Shown: positions 1 through 11,699, numbered from the stretch's first letter. The stretch: DNA of 64,000 nucleotides from Nymphaea colorata (GCF_008831285.2 NC_045138.2:43579115-43643114); one strand, 5' to 3'. A program made the numbers and translations. The notes: generated from the letters alone by a model not told the origin.

Positions 1-2300
1 CTGGGGCCTTGCACCATCTGCACTCCAAACAAGCAAGACCAATGGTGAAGGCGGGACAACTCCCAAACACATTGCCACTATCCACTGGCCTCTCATCTCT
101 TATTTTTTCTTCCTTATCATTATGATTGCACATTAACAAATGACTCGCTAGCTCATGAAGTTGGTTCACTTCACGAGTGCTCTCACACCTCTCATTGCCT
201 CCACACGAGGGCTGCACCTATCATTAGCATTCTTAGCTAGTCGTCATAACAATACGGGTACAACTGCCCTTCAATTTCATTCATTTGTATTATGCCCATG
301 GCGATGCATATGAAACATTACAACATTCACGTCACTCATCACATCAATCATATCTTTCAAAACTTAGCTGAACCATGGAGAGCAATGTTGATCTGTGATT
401 GGCTCGTAGCTGTCCTATGCAGTTATCATTCTAGGATGCTTTCTAATGCACAATTGGGGTCGAGGAGATACTCGACTCGATACCTACACCTCATCTGTCC
501 TAAGCAGTTACCAATTCTAGCATGCACATGCAATTATGTAGTAATTTTAAATAAAAATTTATCACATAAACATTCAATTCTAAGGTACCCATTCATTCAA
601 TTACATCACAATCATTCAATCACATCACAATCACATGATCCAACGATCCTGAAAACACACATTCAAAAGTGGGCCCCCAAGCAGGGATTTGCCTAGAATG
701 CAGCCATGCCTGTCGCACGTCGCCAAAATTATCTAAAATGCCTCGAGCTTCAAATCTGGTCGCTCAAGGTCCACTTGACATGCTTGATGTACCTGCAAAC
801 ATAATTAAGTGATAAATTCTCTACTCATTCAGTTTTACAATCTATACAAATATAAGATACAATCATTGATGCATAGGTCATCGCCTCAAGAGGGTGTCGA
901 CGGGTAATGTCGGCCCAAAGCCCTCCAATAGGTCTCTTCCCAACTCTTTGAGGTTGTGACCAAATGTCTAAATTCAAAGCTTTGATCAATCTATCACTAA
1001 CACATTTCTCACTTGCATTCCTTAGTTGGGGCGTTTACCCCGCAAATAAGATTCTCAACCTACAACGTATATGCACATCAATAGAAGTATATTTCTCAAG
1101 CTCACTAAAACAGTTTTAAACCTTCTCCACAATATCACAATCTCTACCATGCTTCCGAATCGCTTTGAAAATCAACTCGTCATGCTAAAGAGATAGACAT
1201 ACACGTGGATTTTCATCCTTCCCAAAATAATCATAATTTTTTTCCAAATAGCAACATGGCTAGCATGCATTCTAAATCATCAAATCTTAAGTCTAGCATG
1301 TTCAATCATTAATCATATGTGTGCTAACGTAAAATATTAAACAATTTAGACTCGATTAGGCCTCACTAACCCTAACTTTAGAGTCCAAACTGTCGTAGTG
1401 TTCCCGACCGCCACCTCAAATGTTTGATTGATCCCCAAACTGCTAAGATTAACTGTTGTTGTCACCTCTCAAGCCTTCAACTCGCTGGTATGAGGGGAAG
1501 TGGAAGAGAGACAACACACGAGGGAAGAGGGAAGATTGATTGAGAGGGTTTGGGCAGAGGGAAGAGCGAGCGGGAGAGAGACTGAGGAGCATAGACAGAG
1601 AGGGAGGTCGAGTAGAGAGAGAGAGCATGGGCAGAGGGAGTGAGAGAGAGTGCAGACAAAAGGCAGAAAAGAGGAGGCAGACAGAGGGAGCGAGAGAGAC
1701 TGCAAGGAGGGATGCGAGCAAAGAGACAGGAGCGTGGGCAGTGGGAGAGCGTGTGAGGAGTGTGGAATGAAGAGGGGGACTCGACAGAAACAAAACGGGA
1801 CAGATGGAGAGGCAGGCAGAGAGGGCGAGAGAGTGGCAGAAAAAGGGGGATAACACGAGAGAGAGAGAGAGCAAGAGACAGAAGAGACAAAGAGAGCTCT
1901 AGCAGAGAGAGTGTGGGTGAGGGAGTGAGACAACACAAGAGGGAGAGGGTTGCACAGGAGGGAGGCCGTGCGGCTGAGAGGGGAGATGGCAGAACAACGA
2001 GAGAGGGAGGAGGAGAAGAAAGAAGAGACACAGAGTTGTCGAGAGGGCTCACCCGAGCGTCGACGTCGCCCCTGCCCTACAACTCCATCGCCACTGTCCT
2101 TCTTCTGCTGCCTGCTTCTCTGTGCCGCTAGAACCAACGAGAGACGAGAGAACGAAGAAGGGAGAGGCACTAAGGAAGGCAAGGGAGAAGAGAAGGAGAG
2201 GAAGAGAGCTAGCATTGGGCTCCTCTTCACTGCTGGAGTTCGAGTCTGAGTTTGGACCGCTCCAACCCAACCTGACTTAAAAAAAAAAAAGAGTGTTACA
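1..2300 (-). repeat. Gypsy-1 3' LTR (truncated by window start)
   Basis: Positions 1-2300 match about 9170-11565 over their whole length. The terminal TGTAAC (minus strand, from 2300) follows a purine-rich tract at 2301-2313. About 860 bp of the LTR lie outside the window. The GA-rich stretch at about 1490-2250 gives long low-complexity open frames on both strands; these are not genes. Confidence 0.9.
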
Positions 2301-2348
2301 TCCTGCCCTCTTTAAAATAAATTTTGTCCTCGAAATTTAGATCATACC

Positions 2349-2913
2349 TCAATGTAAGAATAAGTGTGGATACTTCTTTCGCATATCCTCCTCGAGTTCC
2401 CATGTGCTCTCCATCAACCCATGGTGTTGCCATTCCACTCTTACTAGAGGAATTCTTTTGGTGTGAAGTACTTGCTCTCTTTGATCCACAATTCTAATAG
2501 GTTTTTCTTCCATTGTCAGATCATTTTGCACTAAAATACCCTGAAAATCAATCACATGTGTAGGATCTGACACATACTTTCAAAGCATGAAAATATGAAA
2601 AACATCATGAGCATGACTCAAAATTAGGTGGTAGTGCCAATCTGTATGTCACATCTCTGATCTTCTCTAATATCTCAAAAGGTCCAATGAACCTCGAGCT
2701 CAACTTTCCCCTAATACCAAATCGAAAAACGCCTTTAGTATGTGAAATTTTCAAGAACACATGATTACCGACATCAAAAGTCAACTCTCTATGTCGAATG
2801 TCGGCATAACTTTTCTCTCTACTCTGTGCAGTCAACAACCTTTTCCTTATCAAGTGTACTTTGTCAGTGTAATGTTGCAATGCCAAAGTGTTTTCGATCT
2901 TGTCATCACCCAA
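2349..2913 (-). pseudogene. Gypsy-1 integrase C-terminus and chromodomain-like tail
   Basis: Two minus-strand segments in different frames. 2605-2913 reads as the integrase C-terminal domain, with the family signature of a GKLSSRFIGPFEILEKI-type stretch followed by YRLALPP. 2349-2573 reads as a short chromodomain-like module (VRVEWQHHG, ESTWELEEDM). In intact chromoviruses this module directs integration to modified chromatin. A frameshift near 2580-2605 separates the two, so no single product is possible. The segment ends just before the polypurine tract of the 3' LTR. Confidence 0.8.
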
Positions 2914-3089
2914 TTCAATTCAACAAGTAGACAATCTACATGGCCTTTCATGCAATGCCTTAAAAGGTACCATCCCGATTATATGTGAACTCTGTTCACA
3001 TGTTTATCTCATTCTCCTTTCTAGTCTAAAATACAAACACGTAACATGTCCTCTAAGGTCTGAATGGTGCTCTCAAATTACCCATCAGT

Positions 3090-3280
3090 TTAGGGGTGGA
3101 ACGTTGTGTTCAACTTAAGCTTGGTACCCAATGCCTTTTGTAGTTGCCCCCAAAACATAGAGGTAAAACATAGATCTCGATCCATAATAATAGACTTTGG
3201 CACTCCATGCAATCTCACTATCTCGTCAATGCATAACTCTGCGGAAGGCACATAAGAAACACTATCCCACTCATGATTTG
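3090..3280 (-). pseudogene. Gypsy-1 integrase core fragment
   Basis: The minus strand encodes part of the retroviral-type integrase core, with [13 protein letters not shown] followed by a DRD/FTS segment. This is the region around the second catalytic Asp. The residues that should precede it, the start of the core, are absent on this strand and lie inverted on the plus strand from 3283. The breakpoint is at about 3265-3285. Confidence 0.75.
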
Positions 3281-3282
3281 AA

Positions 3283-4030
3283 TTGGGAGCGGTTGTGTTC
3301 ACATTGAAGATATGGAGACACAATTTCTATGGGGCAATATTTGAAGTGTTCACAAACCACAAGTCATTGAAGTATATATTCTCCGAAAAGGATCTCAATC
3401 TGAGGCAAAGAAGATGGATTGAATACTTAAAAAATTACGATTTCAAAATATCATATCATCCAAGAAAAGTGAATGTAGTGGTTGATGCTTATGCAACATG
3501 GTAAATCACTCTTGGACATTGTTGCAAGATGAGATATTTTGGCAACCTCACCTATGTGATGAGAACAAAGCAATAATGACTACTTTGATGCAACATCCTC
3601 GGTTAGAAGAGCTTATCTTAAAGCAAAAAAAAAAATCCTGATTTTGCTAAAAATATGGAAGAAAGTAAGAAGGCAGATTCTCTTTGGTATCAAGATGGAG
3701 ATGATTCATTGTAGTTTCGACAACGATTGTGGGTTCCTAGAGATGAAGAGGTGAATGGTCAGTTGCTTGATGAAGCACACAAATATAAATTCTCCATATA
3801 TCATGGCAGTACAAAGATGTTTGACAGTGGGTCAAAGCAGAGCATCAATGACCAGGAGGCTTGCTACAGAAAATAGATATCCTAGTGTGGAAATGGGAGG
3901 ACATAACGATGGATTTTGTGGTTGGTTTGCCTCCCACCAGAAGACAACATGATGTCATATGGGTGATTGTTGATCGAGTTACAAAGTCCACTCATTTTCT
4001 GCCAATTGTTCACCTCAGTTTGTACCTTGG
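3283..4030 (+). pseudogene. Inverted gypsy RNase H to integrase segment
   Basis: The plus strand reads the second half of gypsy RNase H (3283-3504: [36 protein letters not shown]). Degenerate integrase N-terminal sequence follows, then the start of the integrase core (about 3890-4015: MDFVVGLPP, then a VTKSTHFLPI-like stretch in another frame). These domains are the ones missing from minus-strand gypsy-1 between its RT (ends near 5380) and its integrase core (starts near 3280). An internal inversion explains this best; insertion of a fragment from another gypsy is the alternative. Stops and frame changes make it non-coding. Confidence 0.75.
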
Positions 4031-4099
4031 CTAGCAAACGTGAGGTTTAGTGATAAAGTTCCCATACTGCCTTTTCTTTTACAAACAAAATATTTTAAT

Positions 4100-4990
4100 A
4101 AAATGCTTGGCACAGCTCAAACTCGTCAACTTGAGTTTAATCAAGCCGCTCGAGCCGAGTTTGAGTTTTGTCTAAAACAATGTTATAAAAGGCGTAGCGT
4201 ATCATGTATCGGTCGGGCCGACCTATACGCCGTATCGCAAACGTAGCGTAGCGTATCGTAAAATTAATTTTTTAATTTTAAAAAATATTTAAAAATCTGA
4301 AAAAATAGAGAAAAAACATTACAAATCTGAAAAAATGAACAAAAAAATAGAAATCAAGAAAAAAGTATTCAAATATAAAAAAGATCATCATACATAAGAA
4401 ACATTCATGTATATCAAATTATCAACAACACATTCAAAAATAAGAAATTAGATATACAAAATAACATAATAAGCATCTATCACAATTTTAAACTTGAAAA
4501 TTTTATAGAATCTTAGGACTTGGAGCCTTAAGACTTGGAGTTTTAGGACTTAGATTACATCACAGTTTAAAACATATCGTTATCATCTTTCATGATTCAA
4601 CGATAATATCTCTCAAATCAATGAATCCTCGGTTATTTTTTATGAAAATGAGCAAAATCTCTCCCTCCTACTTCTCTTGGAGTCTTTAAATATAAGAAGA
4701 GAGAGAGGGAAGAGGTTTAAACTTTCAAAAATAAAAAAAAAATGTGTTTTAACCCGTATTGTACGATACGGGGGTGTATCGCACGTATCATGCGATACGG
4801 CCCCCGTATCGCATAATACGGATGATACTCGTTCGATACGAATGTGTATCGCTTATCAAACACGTATCGTATAGGTTTCTTCGACCTATACGCGTCCGTA
4901 TCGTACGATACGAAAAACATTGGTCTAAAATACTAGAGCCGAGTTTGAGCAGACTCAGCTCGGCTCAAACTTGGCTTGTAAACAGCCCTA
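4100..4990. repeat. Remnant of an outer repeat rich in GAGCCGAG / CTCGGCTC
   Basis: Short arms on both sides of the hAT-like element (about 4105-4170 and 4931-4990) share inverted GCTCGAGCCGAG / CTCGGCTCAAAC words. The right arm ends in TTGTAAACAGCCCTA, a type of terminus common in plant miniature DNA elements. The left terminus is not recognisable. The hAT-like element therefore appears to have jumped into an older miniature repeat. Confidence 0.4.
4178..4922. mobile_element. Non-autonomous hAT-like miniature element (745 bp)
   Basis: The ends are short inverted repeats, CAATGTT at the left and AACATTG at the right. They are flanked by a perfect 8-bp duplication GTCTAAAA (4170-4177 and 4923-4930). 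An 8-bp target duplication and termini starting CAATG fit the hAT superfamily. Dense CGTATCG/CGATACG words sit near both ends (4191-4260 and 4757-4912), as expected of subterminal transposase-binding repeats. The AT-rich centre holds no transposase, so mobility would need a helper in trans. Confidence 0.8.
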
Positions 4991-5380
4991 GGCTTGAAAC
5001 TAAGGCAGGCAAAAGGAAGGCGGTCTGCACCTAGCTAGCGCGTCATGATAGCAAATAACTGAGATTGTCGAGGGCTGCTAATTACATGCAGTAGGGCGGT
5101 TGGCCGAGGAGTGGCCTGACGAGCACGCTGGCCGACAAATGCGGCTGGCTATCCAAGGCTCAGGCTGAGGAAAGATGGCAAGCCTGCATTCGAGAGCGAC
5201 TGCTTGCCATCGGGGATGCGAAGGCATACTCGATAGTAATCAGCATGCCCAATCTAAGGTCAGCATGGGGTTCAGCCTAGATCTGATCCTTGATGGCTAG
5301 ATCTGGGTGCCGAAGCGTGGGATAGATAGAGAGCACGGGCAGCACCGTGAGAATCTTCCTTGTGGCGAGCATAGAAACCC
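4991..5380. other. GC-rich segment of unknown origin inside gypsy-1
   Basis: About 390 bp that match no recognised part of the surrounding gypsy element on either strand. It is clearly richer in G and C than its neighbours and has no convincing open frame. It separates the inverted segment and miniature element from the resumption of gypsy-1 RT at about 5380. It may be filler from the rearrangement or a fragment of another element. Confidence 0.4.
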
Positions 5381-6665
5381 GGGATGACCCGATAGAAACG
5401 TCAAAATAGGGGCAGTAGTAAGCTTGTCCTTCAAAGTTTGGAAACTCTTCTTGCACTCTTCATTCCAAACAAACCTCACTCTTTTTCTCAATAGTTTAGT
5501 CATGGGCATAACTATTTTTGAAAAGTCATGTATAAACCTGTGATAGTATCCTACCAATCCCAAAAAGTTTATAACCTTAGTTACATTGCAAGGCATCCTC
5601 CAGTCCTATACAACCGACAACTTAGCATGATCTATGGAAACTCTATCTTTTGAGATCACATGACCAATGAAGTTTACCTTTTCTAGCCAAAATTCACATT
5701 TTGAATATTTGGCATATAACTTATGTTTGTGCAAAATACCCAATACACTTCTTAAGTGATCTCTGTGCTCTGCTTCACTATTTGAGTACACTAGAATAAC
5801 ATCCACAAAAACAATAACAAACCAATCCAAGTAGTCTTGAAAACCCCGATTCATGAGGTCCACAAATGCTGTTGGAGCATTGGTCAACCCAAAAGGCATG
5901 ACCCTAAATTCATAGTGTCCAAATCTAGTTCGAAAGACAGTCTTTGCAACATCTTTTTCCCATATGAAAAGTTGATGATAACTTGTCCTCAGATCGATCT
6001 TGGAGAATACATTTGCATGCTTGAGCTGATTAAACAAGTCTTGAATTCTAGGAAGTGGATACTTATTCTTGATGGTGACTTGATTTAACATACAGTAATC
6101 TATACACAAACGCATCATTCCATCTTTCTTCTTAACAAACAATACAGGTGCTCCCCAAGGTGACACGCTGGGACGAATGAAGTCCTTATCTAAGAGCTCC
6201 TGTAATTGCTTCTTCAATTGTTCTAACTCAGCTGGTATGGTGTGGTGCCTTAGAAATAGGAGTTATCCCTGGTAACAACTCTATCTTGAATTCCACTTCC
6301 CGTGTCGGAAGCAAACTCGATAGCCCTTTGGGAAACACATCGGGGTACTCACTCACAATGGCAACATCCTCCAACTTCACTGGCTCGGACACACTAGTCA
6401 ACACGTTGACCAAAAATGCAACGCTCCCATTTTCTAACAATCGTTTAGCCTTTAGTGCATACACCAGTATCTTATCAGTTTGACTGGCTTTTCGTGCTTG
6501 GAATTCCATTGGTTTCATCTCATTAGTCAACAATTGTATCTGATTTTTTCTACAAGCTATGTTGGCATAATGCGTGTATAGCCAATCCATGCTCAAAATG
6601 ACATCAAACCCAATAAGACTTATGACCACCAACTGTGCAGGTAAGTGGTGTTGATGGATCTCCAC
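5380..6665 (-). pseudogene. Gypsy-1 protease C-terminus and reverse transcriptase
   Basis: 6228-6665 covers the end of protease (FDVILSMDWL) and the linker into RT. 5606-6217 is the RT palm and fingers ([39 protein letters not shown]). 5380-5596 is the RT thumb (FLGLVGYYHRF). The catalytic box reads FVDV instead of the usual YxDD or FIDD, so the second Asp is lost. An in-frame stop lies at 5606-5608 and a frame change near 6220. The reading ends abruptly before RNase H, where the rearranged block begins. Confidence 0.85.
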
Positions 6666-6773
6666 ATCTACATCAGGTAGATACTGGCTACACTAATCTT
6701 GTGCATGCATAGGGCTGACCACTTTTAAAACATACGGCATCATTGTAGCCGACACTTTTAGTGAAGTGGCAAA

Positions 6774-7052
6774 TCAACTAGATATAAAAGAATGAGTCGT
6801 CTCTACATCAAACAACACTCTAGTAATGTGAAAACCAACAAGTAAAGTACCTTCGATGAGATTGTGTGCTCGAAGCTCCTCCACGATAGTTGCATAGACA
6901 CATCCAATCGGTCTTTTGAGCACTAGAAGGACTGGCCTCGGGTCTTCAACTCTTTTCCGTGCATCATGGGGTAATCTTTGATGAAGTGTCTCATCCTTCC
7001 ATAGTGTAAACACGCTCCGGTCTCCCGATAACACGCTTCCTAGAGTGCACAC
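6774..7052 (-). pseudogene. Gypsy-1 zinc-knuckle and protease remnant
   Basis: The minus strand reads a degenerate CCHC knuckle in one frame (about 7000-7035, with a Cys replaced by Tyr). A protease follows in another frame, ending VLFDVETTHSFIS. The protease active-site triad normally reads D-S/T-G and is replaced here, so the enzyme would be dead even without the frameshift. Confidence 0.7.
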
Positions 7053-7140
7053 GTGAGTAAGTATGACACCTCAGTAGGGTCGGAGTAGTCACTGCCCCCT
7101 ATGTGGTGTCAATGTGGTTTGGCCTGTTCTGCCTGAATGC

Positions 7141-8088
7141 TCAGTCATCATGCCTCTCATATTGCCTGCCTGCAAAATGTTGGTGTTTGACCTGAGCCTG
7201 CCCATCGTGGGAGTGTTGGTCTAACTTCTTGTGATGGTCCTTCTGAGTTCTAGCCCAATCCTCTTCCATGCGTCTAGCCATGGTGACCGTCTCATCCAAA
7301 ATGCGAGGTTTGCTGGACATAACTTTGTTTTGCAGCCCATCGCGCAAACTATGTACAAACTTGTCTGCTCTTGCGTCATCAATGGTATAGAGGTGTGGGT
7401 AATACACCTCTAAGTGCTCATACTTTATAACATACTCTTCCAAGCTCAAATGATTTTGTTACAATTTAAGAAACTCTTGCATCTTTTGGTTTTTGGCATG
7501 CACTGGGAAGTAAGTGCTGAAAAATGAATCTTTGAACTACTTCCATGAGATTGACTATTGGCCTGCGAACCGAATCTCACGTGTCAATTGCCACCACCAT
7601 TTAACATCTCCTTTTAGCAAATACGAGCCATAGTTTACTTTGTCTCCTTCTGGCATCTTGAGAAGCTCAAAAATGTGCTCTACATCTTCAAACCATTCCT
7701 CTACCGTGTATGGATTGTCATCTCTAGTAAAGACAAGTGGCTGCATTGACATAAATTACTTGAATGACACCGAAGTCACCTTCTCCTTAAGTGGTGCAGT
7801 GGTGTCCCTAGTAGGAGATGCATGGCTCCTCTTATTACTGACCATCGACTATACTAGGGAGGTCAGAGTCTACAAGGTTATCGACAGTATAGTATACTGA
7901 TCCATAGGTGGAGTCTGCCTTGGTGGGGTTTGGGCACCCACACTAGTCTGAGCGAATGGTTGCCCTGATGTACTATCATCAAGTGGGATATGCACATCTG
8001 AGTGGGCCGAACTTGGCTCTCTTTGTGCCTCTATAGCTGGCCCACGTTGCTTCTTACCCCTACATTGGTACTCCATCTGTACAAGCAA
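7141..8088 (-). pseudogene. Gypsy-1 gag remnant
   Basis: Three minus-strand pieces in order: 7870-8088 (likely N-terminus, low-complexity), 7555-7752 (gag core, EEWFEDVEHIFELL and GDVKWWWQL) and 7141-7449 (gag core, YVIKYEHLEVYYPHL, KFVHSLRDGL). Gag forms the virus-like particle of the intact element. Stops and frameshifts separate the pieces. The first lies about 210 bp downstream of the primer-binding site. Confidence 0.75.
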
Positions 8089-8299
8089 GAACCGTCATTC
8101 TTATTACAAGGTCTGAGACAACTTTTATAAGTTCCATTTGCAAAGATGTATCACAATCATCAAGACATCAATCCATCACATACGTATATATCATAGTAAA
8201 ATTAAAACTTCAATAAAAGCTAACTCAAATAGCACGTACCTGGGTAACACGACTTCATAGATAGGCTTTAACTCACATCCATAGTGGGGTTTTGTCATA

Positions 8300-8311
8300 G
8301 CTCTGATACCA
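8300..8311 (-). other. Gypsy-1 primer-binding site (tRNA-Met)
   Basis: The minus strand reads TGGTATCAGAGC, the standard plant LTR-retrotransposon primer site complementary to initiator tRNA-Met. It lies four bases from the end of the 5' LTR (8316) and fixes the element's orientation. Confidence 0.9.
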
Positions 8312-8315
8312 AATC

Positions 8316-11080
8316 TGTCACACCCCAACACTTTGACCTTCAAATAACTTTTTTTTGTTAAAACATAAAACGTTGAGATACGATGACACCATGATTCAAA
8401 AGGAAAGGAGCTATGCAAATTAAAGACAATGGGAGAAACTTTTCATTATATCATAAATTTTGTTCATATAAAATTACTTCACATTTTTCAAGAACACATA
8501 TGACAAAAATGCCCCAAAACCATGACATTGATGTCAAACAAAATAAGACATCAAATAGACTTAAACATGATGCGTCGGCACTACAATAGACCCAAAACCT
8601 CCCCATTAGGATGTGAGTAGGGCCACCTCGTCAACCTGTTGTCCCAGGTCCATCAGAACCTGAAAAAAGAAGAACAACTGAAGACTTAGCCTTTACAGGC
8701 ACCCTAGATAATTCCCTAACCCTCTTAGGTAAGGGCTCAAATCTAAGATAAACAATTACAAAATTAAATCACTATCATGTCATGAATGACTTGTCAAGAA
8801 GATCCCTCACATATACTATGACATGTAAAGACAACTCCATGGCTACAATAGCACATTCAAAAGTCACATGCAATTCATACATAAACATATCATTCTCATT
8901 CACTTCATTCACATTCTTTTCATTTACATTAACTTTAGTGAATTGACAGTTCCTGTGGGTGCAAACACAGACACGTACATACTACGGGCGACCTACAATC
9001 GGGAGACAACTTCCATTTAGTCCAAAACAATATGGATTCATTCACGTTGCAGTGGAAGAGCACTCGTCCATGGATGTGTGAATTCTAATGAGAGTTACTC
9101 AGCTTTCCCTAAGACACCCAATTCGGAAAGACGGTTGCTCAACGCTCCAAGCACATCACACAACGGTACCCTGGGGCCTTCCACTACCTCGAAGCGAGAC
9201 CAGTGGCGAAGGCATGACATCTCCCAAACACATTGCCACAATCCACTAGCATCTCATCTCTTATTTTTTCTTACTTATCATTATGAAAGCACATTCACAA
9301 AATGACCAGCTAGCTCATGAGGTTGGTTCACTTCGCGAGTGCACCCATACCTTCAATTGCCTCCATACGAGGGCTACACATATAGTTAACATTATTGGCT
9401 AGCCATCATAACATTACGGGTACAACTACCCTTCAATTTCATTAATTTGCATTTATGCCCACGACAATGCATGTACAACATATCACAACATTCACATTAG
9501 TCACACACATCAATCACATCTTTCAAAACTTAGTTAAACCATGAAAAGTAGTCTCGATCCGTGATTGGCTCGTAGTTGTCCTTTTAATTGCAGGACGTTT
9601 TTTAATATACAATTGGGGTCGAAGAGATACTTGACTTGATACCTCACCTCATCTGTCCTAAGTAATTATCATTGCTAGCATGCAAATGCAATTGTGTAGT
9701 AATTTTGAAAACAAAACTAATCACATAAGCATTCAATTCTCATGCATACATTCATTCAATCACATCACAATTATTTAATCACATCACAATGATAGGATCC
9801 AACAATCATGGAAACACACATTCAAAAGTTGACCTCAGGATTTGCCTGAAATGTCGTCATATCTGTCCCATGTTGCCAAAATACCCAAAATGCCTCAAGC
9901 TTCGATTCTTGTCACTCAAGGTCTACTCGACATGCCCGGTGTACATGAAAACATAATCAAGAGATAAGATTTCTACTCGTTTTGCTTTATAATCTCTACA
10001 AGTATGAAATATAATCATTGAGGCATAGGTCATCGCCTCAAGAGGGTGTCAATGGGTAGTGTTGACCCACAAAGCCCTCCAATAGGTCTCTTCTCATGAC
10101 CAAACAACTTAAGCTATGCTCTTTCGATTGCACCAATCAATAATACGTTTCTCCCTTGCTTTTCAAGCCAAGGCATCAACCCCACAATTAAGTTTACCAA
10201 CTTACATATTCTTTCCCAACCAACAACGTAATAAGCACATCGGCAATAGCGTGCGCCATGTGTTCATAATGACGGTCTTACATCTTCTCAACCATATCAA
10301 ATCTCTACCATGTTTCATAATCACCTTGAAAATTAACCCATCATGCTAGAAAGATAATTATACACGGAGATCCTCGTCCTTCTCAAAATAGTCCTAGACT
10401 TTCCCAAAAATAGCAACGCCGCTAACATGCATTCTAAATTTTCCAATCTTAAGTCTAGCATGCTCAATCAATAATTATACATGTGCTAACATAGAATATT
10501 AAACAATTTAGGCTCGATTAGGCCTCGCTCACCCCACTTTTAAAGTCCAAACTGCTGCAATGCTCCCGGCAGCCACCTCAAATATTCGATTGATCTTCAA
10601 ATGGCCAAAATCACAAAATGTCGTTGCACCAACACCTTCACTTCACTGGTATTCGGTGAAAGATGCATCCCCAAAATGCAAACTGACTAACCAGCAATAA
10701 ATAGGGTGAGGTTTAGCGAAAGATAGATCCAAAGAGGGGTTTGTTGTAAAAAGAAGGCATTCCGTTGTGAGAAAGAGGTTCAGCTAAGAGGGATGGTTCG
10801 GTTGGAGGAGGCAGGGGACAACAAGAGAGAGGGATGTTGAAAACAAGAGAGAGAACATGAGACATGTGAGTGGGAGGAGGTTGGCGGTAAGGAGGGGGTG
10901 CGAGCAGAGAGATGGGAGAGTAGAGAAGAGAAAGAGCGTGCGACAGCGAGGGTGTTGACAGAAAGGGGTGACCAGTAGAGAGAGTTCGGATAGAAGGGAG
11001 AGACAGACAGAGAGGGGAAATCGAGCGAGAAATGGGGAGATAGAGTGGAGGAGATGGAAGAGACGGGGAGAGAGCTCGAA

Positions 11081-11138
<58 letters not shown>

Positions 11139-11565
11139 ATGCAGAGAGACGAGAGAGTGGCAGAGGGAGACAATGTAGGAGACAGGAAGTGTGAAAAGCA
11201 CGGGAGGAAGAGGGCAACTCGACAGGGAGAGTTGGGAGACAGGGAGAGGCGATAGAAACAGCGAGAGAGGGAGGAGGAGAAGAAAGAAGAAGGAAAAGGA
11301 AGAGACAGAGAGAGAGATCGACGGGCTTACCTACACGTCGTCGCTGCCGCTGCTATCGTCTTCACCTCCGTCGCCGCTGCACTAACCTCCGTCTTCTTCT
11401 TCTCTGCGTCGGATGTTCACTTGCAGCATGAGAGGCAACGAAGAGGGAGACCGAGAGGAAGATGAGGGAGGAGAGCCATCGCGTGGGGCTCCTCCTCGCG
11501 TGAGAGGCTCGGGTCCGGGTTTGGACCCACTCCAGCCCTACCTAAAATAAAAAGCGAGCATTACA
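8316..11565 (-). repeat. Gypsy-1 5' LTR (about 3.25 kb)
   Basis: Bounded by TG at 11565 and CA at 8316 on the minus strand. It matches 1-2300 over its distal part. It includes a GA-rich region (about 10780-11320) with an uninterrupted (AG)n tract at 11084-11135. Open frames in the GA-rich part are low-complexity artefacts. An LTR of this length is typical of some chromovirus clades. Confidence 0.88.
11084..11135. repeat. (AG)n microsatellite in gypsy-1 LTR
   Basis: About 26 uninterrupted AG units. The matching part of the left LTR (about 1600-1900) is GA-rich but has no such pure tract, so the run expanded after insertion or shrank in the other copy. Confidence 0.9.
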
Positions 11566-11699
11566 CAATGGTTAAAGCAGCTGGGTTGGATAGAATGGGA
11601 CTTTGTTGAAATGCGAATAAAATTTGGAGGTGTTGATGGAAAAAGAACCATACAAGATGTAATGCCTAATAGTTGGTGAATTTTAGACATCATCTATAT

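Larger units (their letters stand above)
1..11565 (-). mobile_element. Gypsy-1: large Ty3/gypsy chromovirus, left end cut by window
   Basis: On the minus strand the order is 5' LTR (8316-11565), a primer-binding site complementary to tRNA-Met (8300-8311), gag, protease, reverse transcriptase, integrase, a chromodomain-like tail (2349-2573), a polypurine tract (about 2301-2313) and a 3' LTR (1-2300, incomplete). The chromodomain and very long LTRs resemble the Tekay/Del chromoviruses; that clade assignment is inferred. All coding parts carry stops and frameshifts, and the two LTRs differ at many sites (roughly 15% by eye), so the copy is old. RNase H and the integrase N-terminus lie in the reverse orientation at 3283-4030. 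The right flank reads CAATG; its partner target duplication is outside the window. Confidence 0.9.

Noticed and set aside
1449-2270. Several overlapping ORFs up to 253 codons on both strands
   Set aside because: They are Ser/Leu- or Arg/Glu-rich translations of a GA-rich LTR tract, in every frame, and recur in the other LTR copy with a different frame structure.
10713-11255. ORFs of 95-162 codons across the (AG)n tract
   Set aside because: Low-complexity readings of a microsatellite inside the gypsy-1 LTR.
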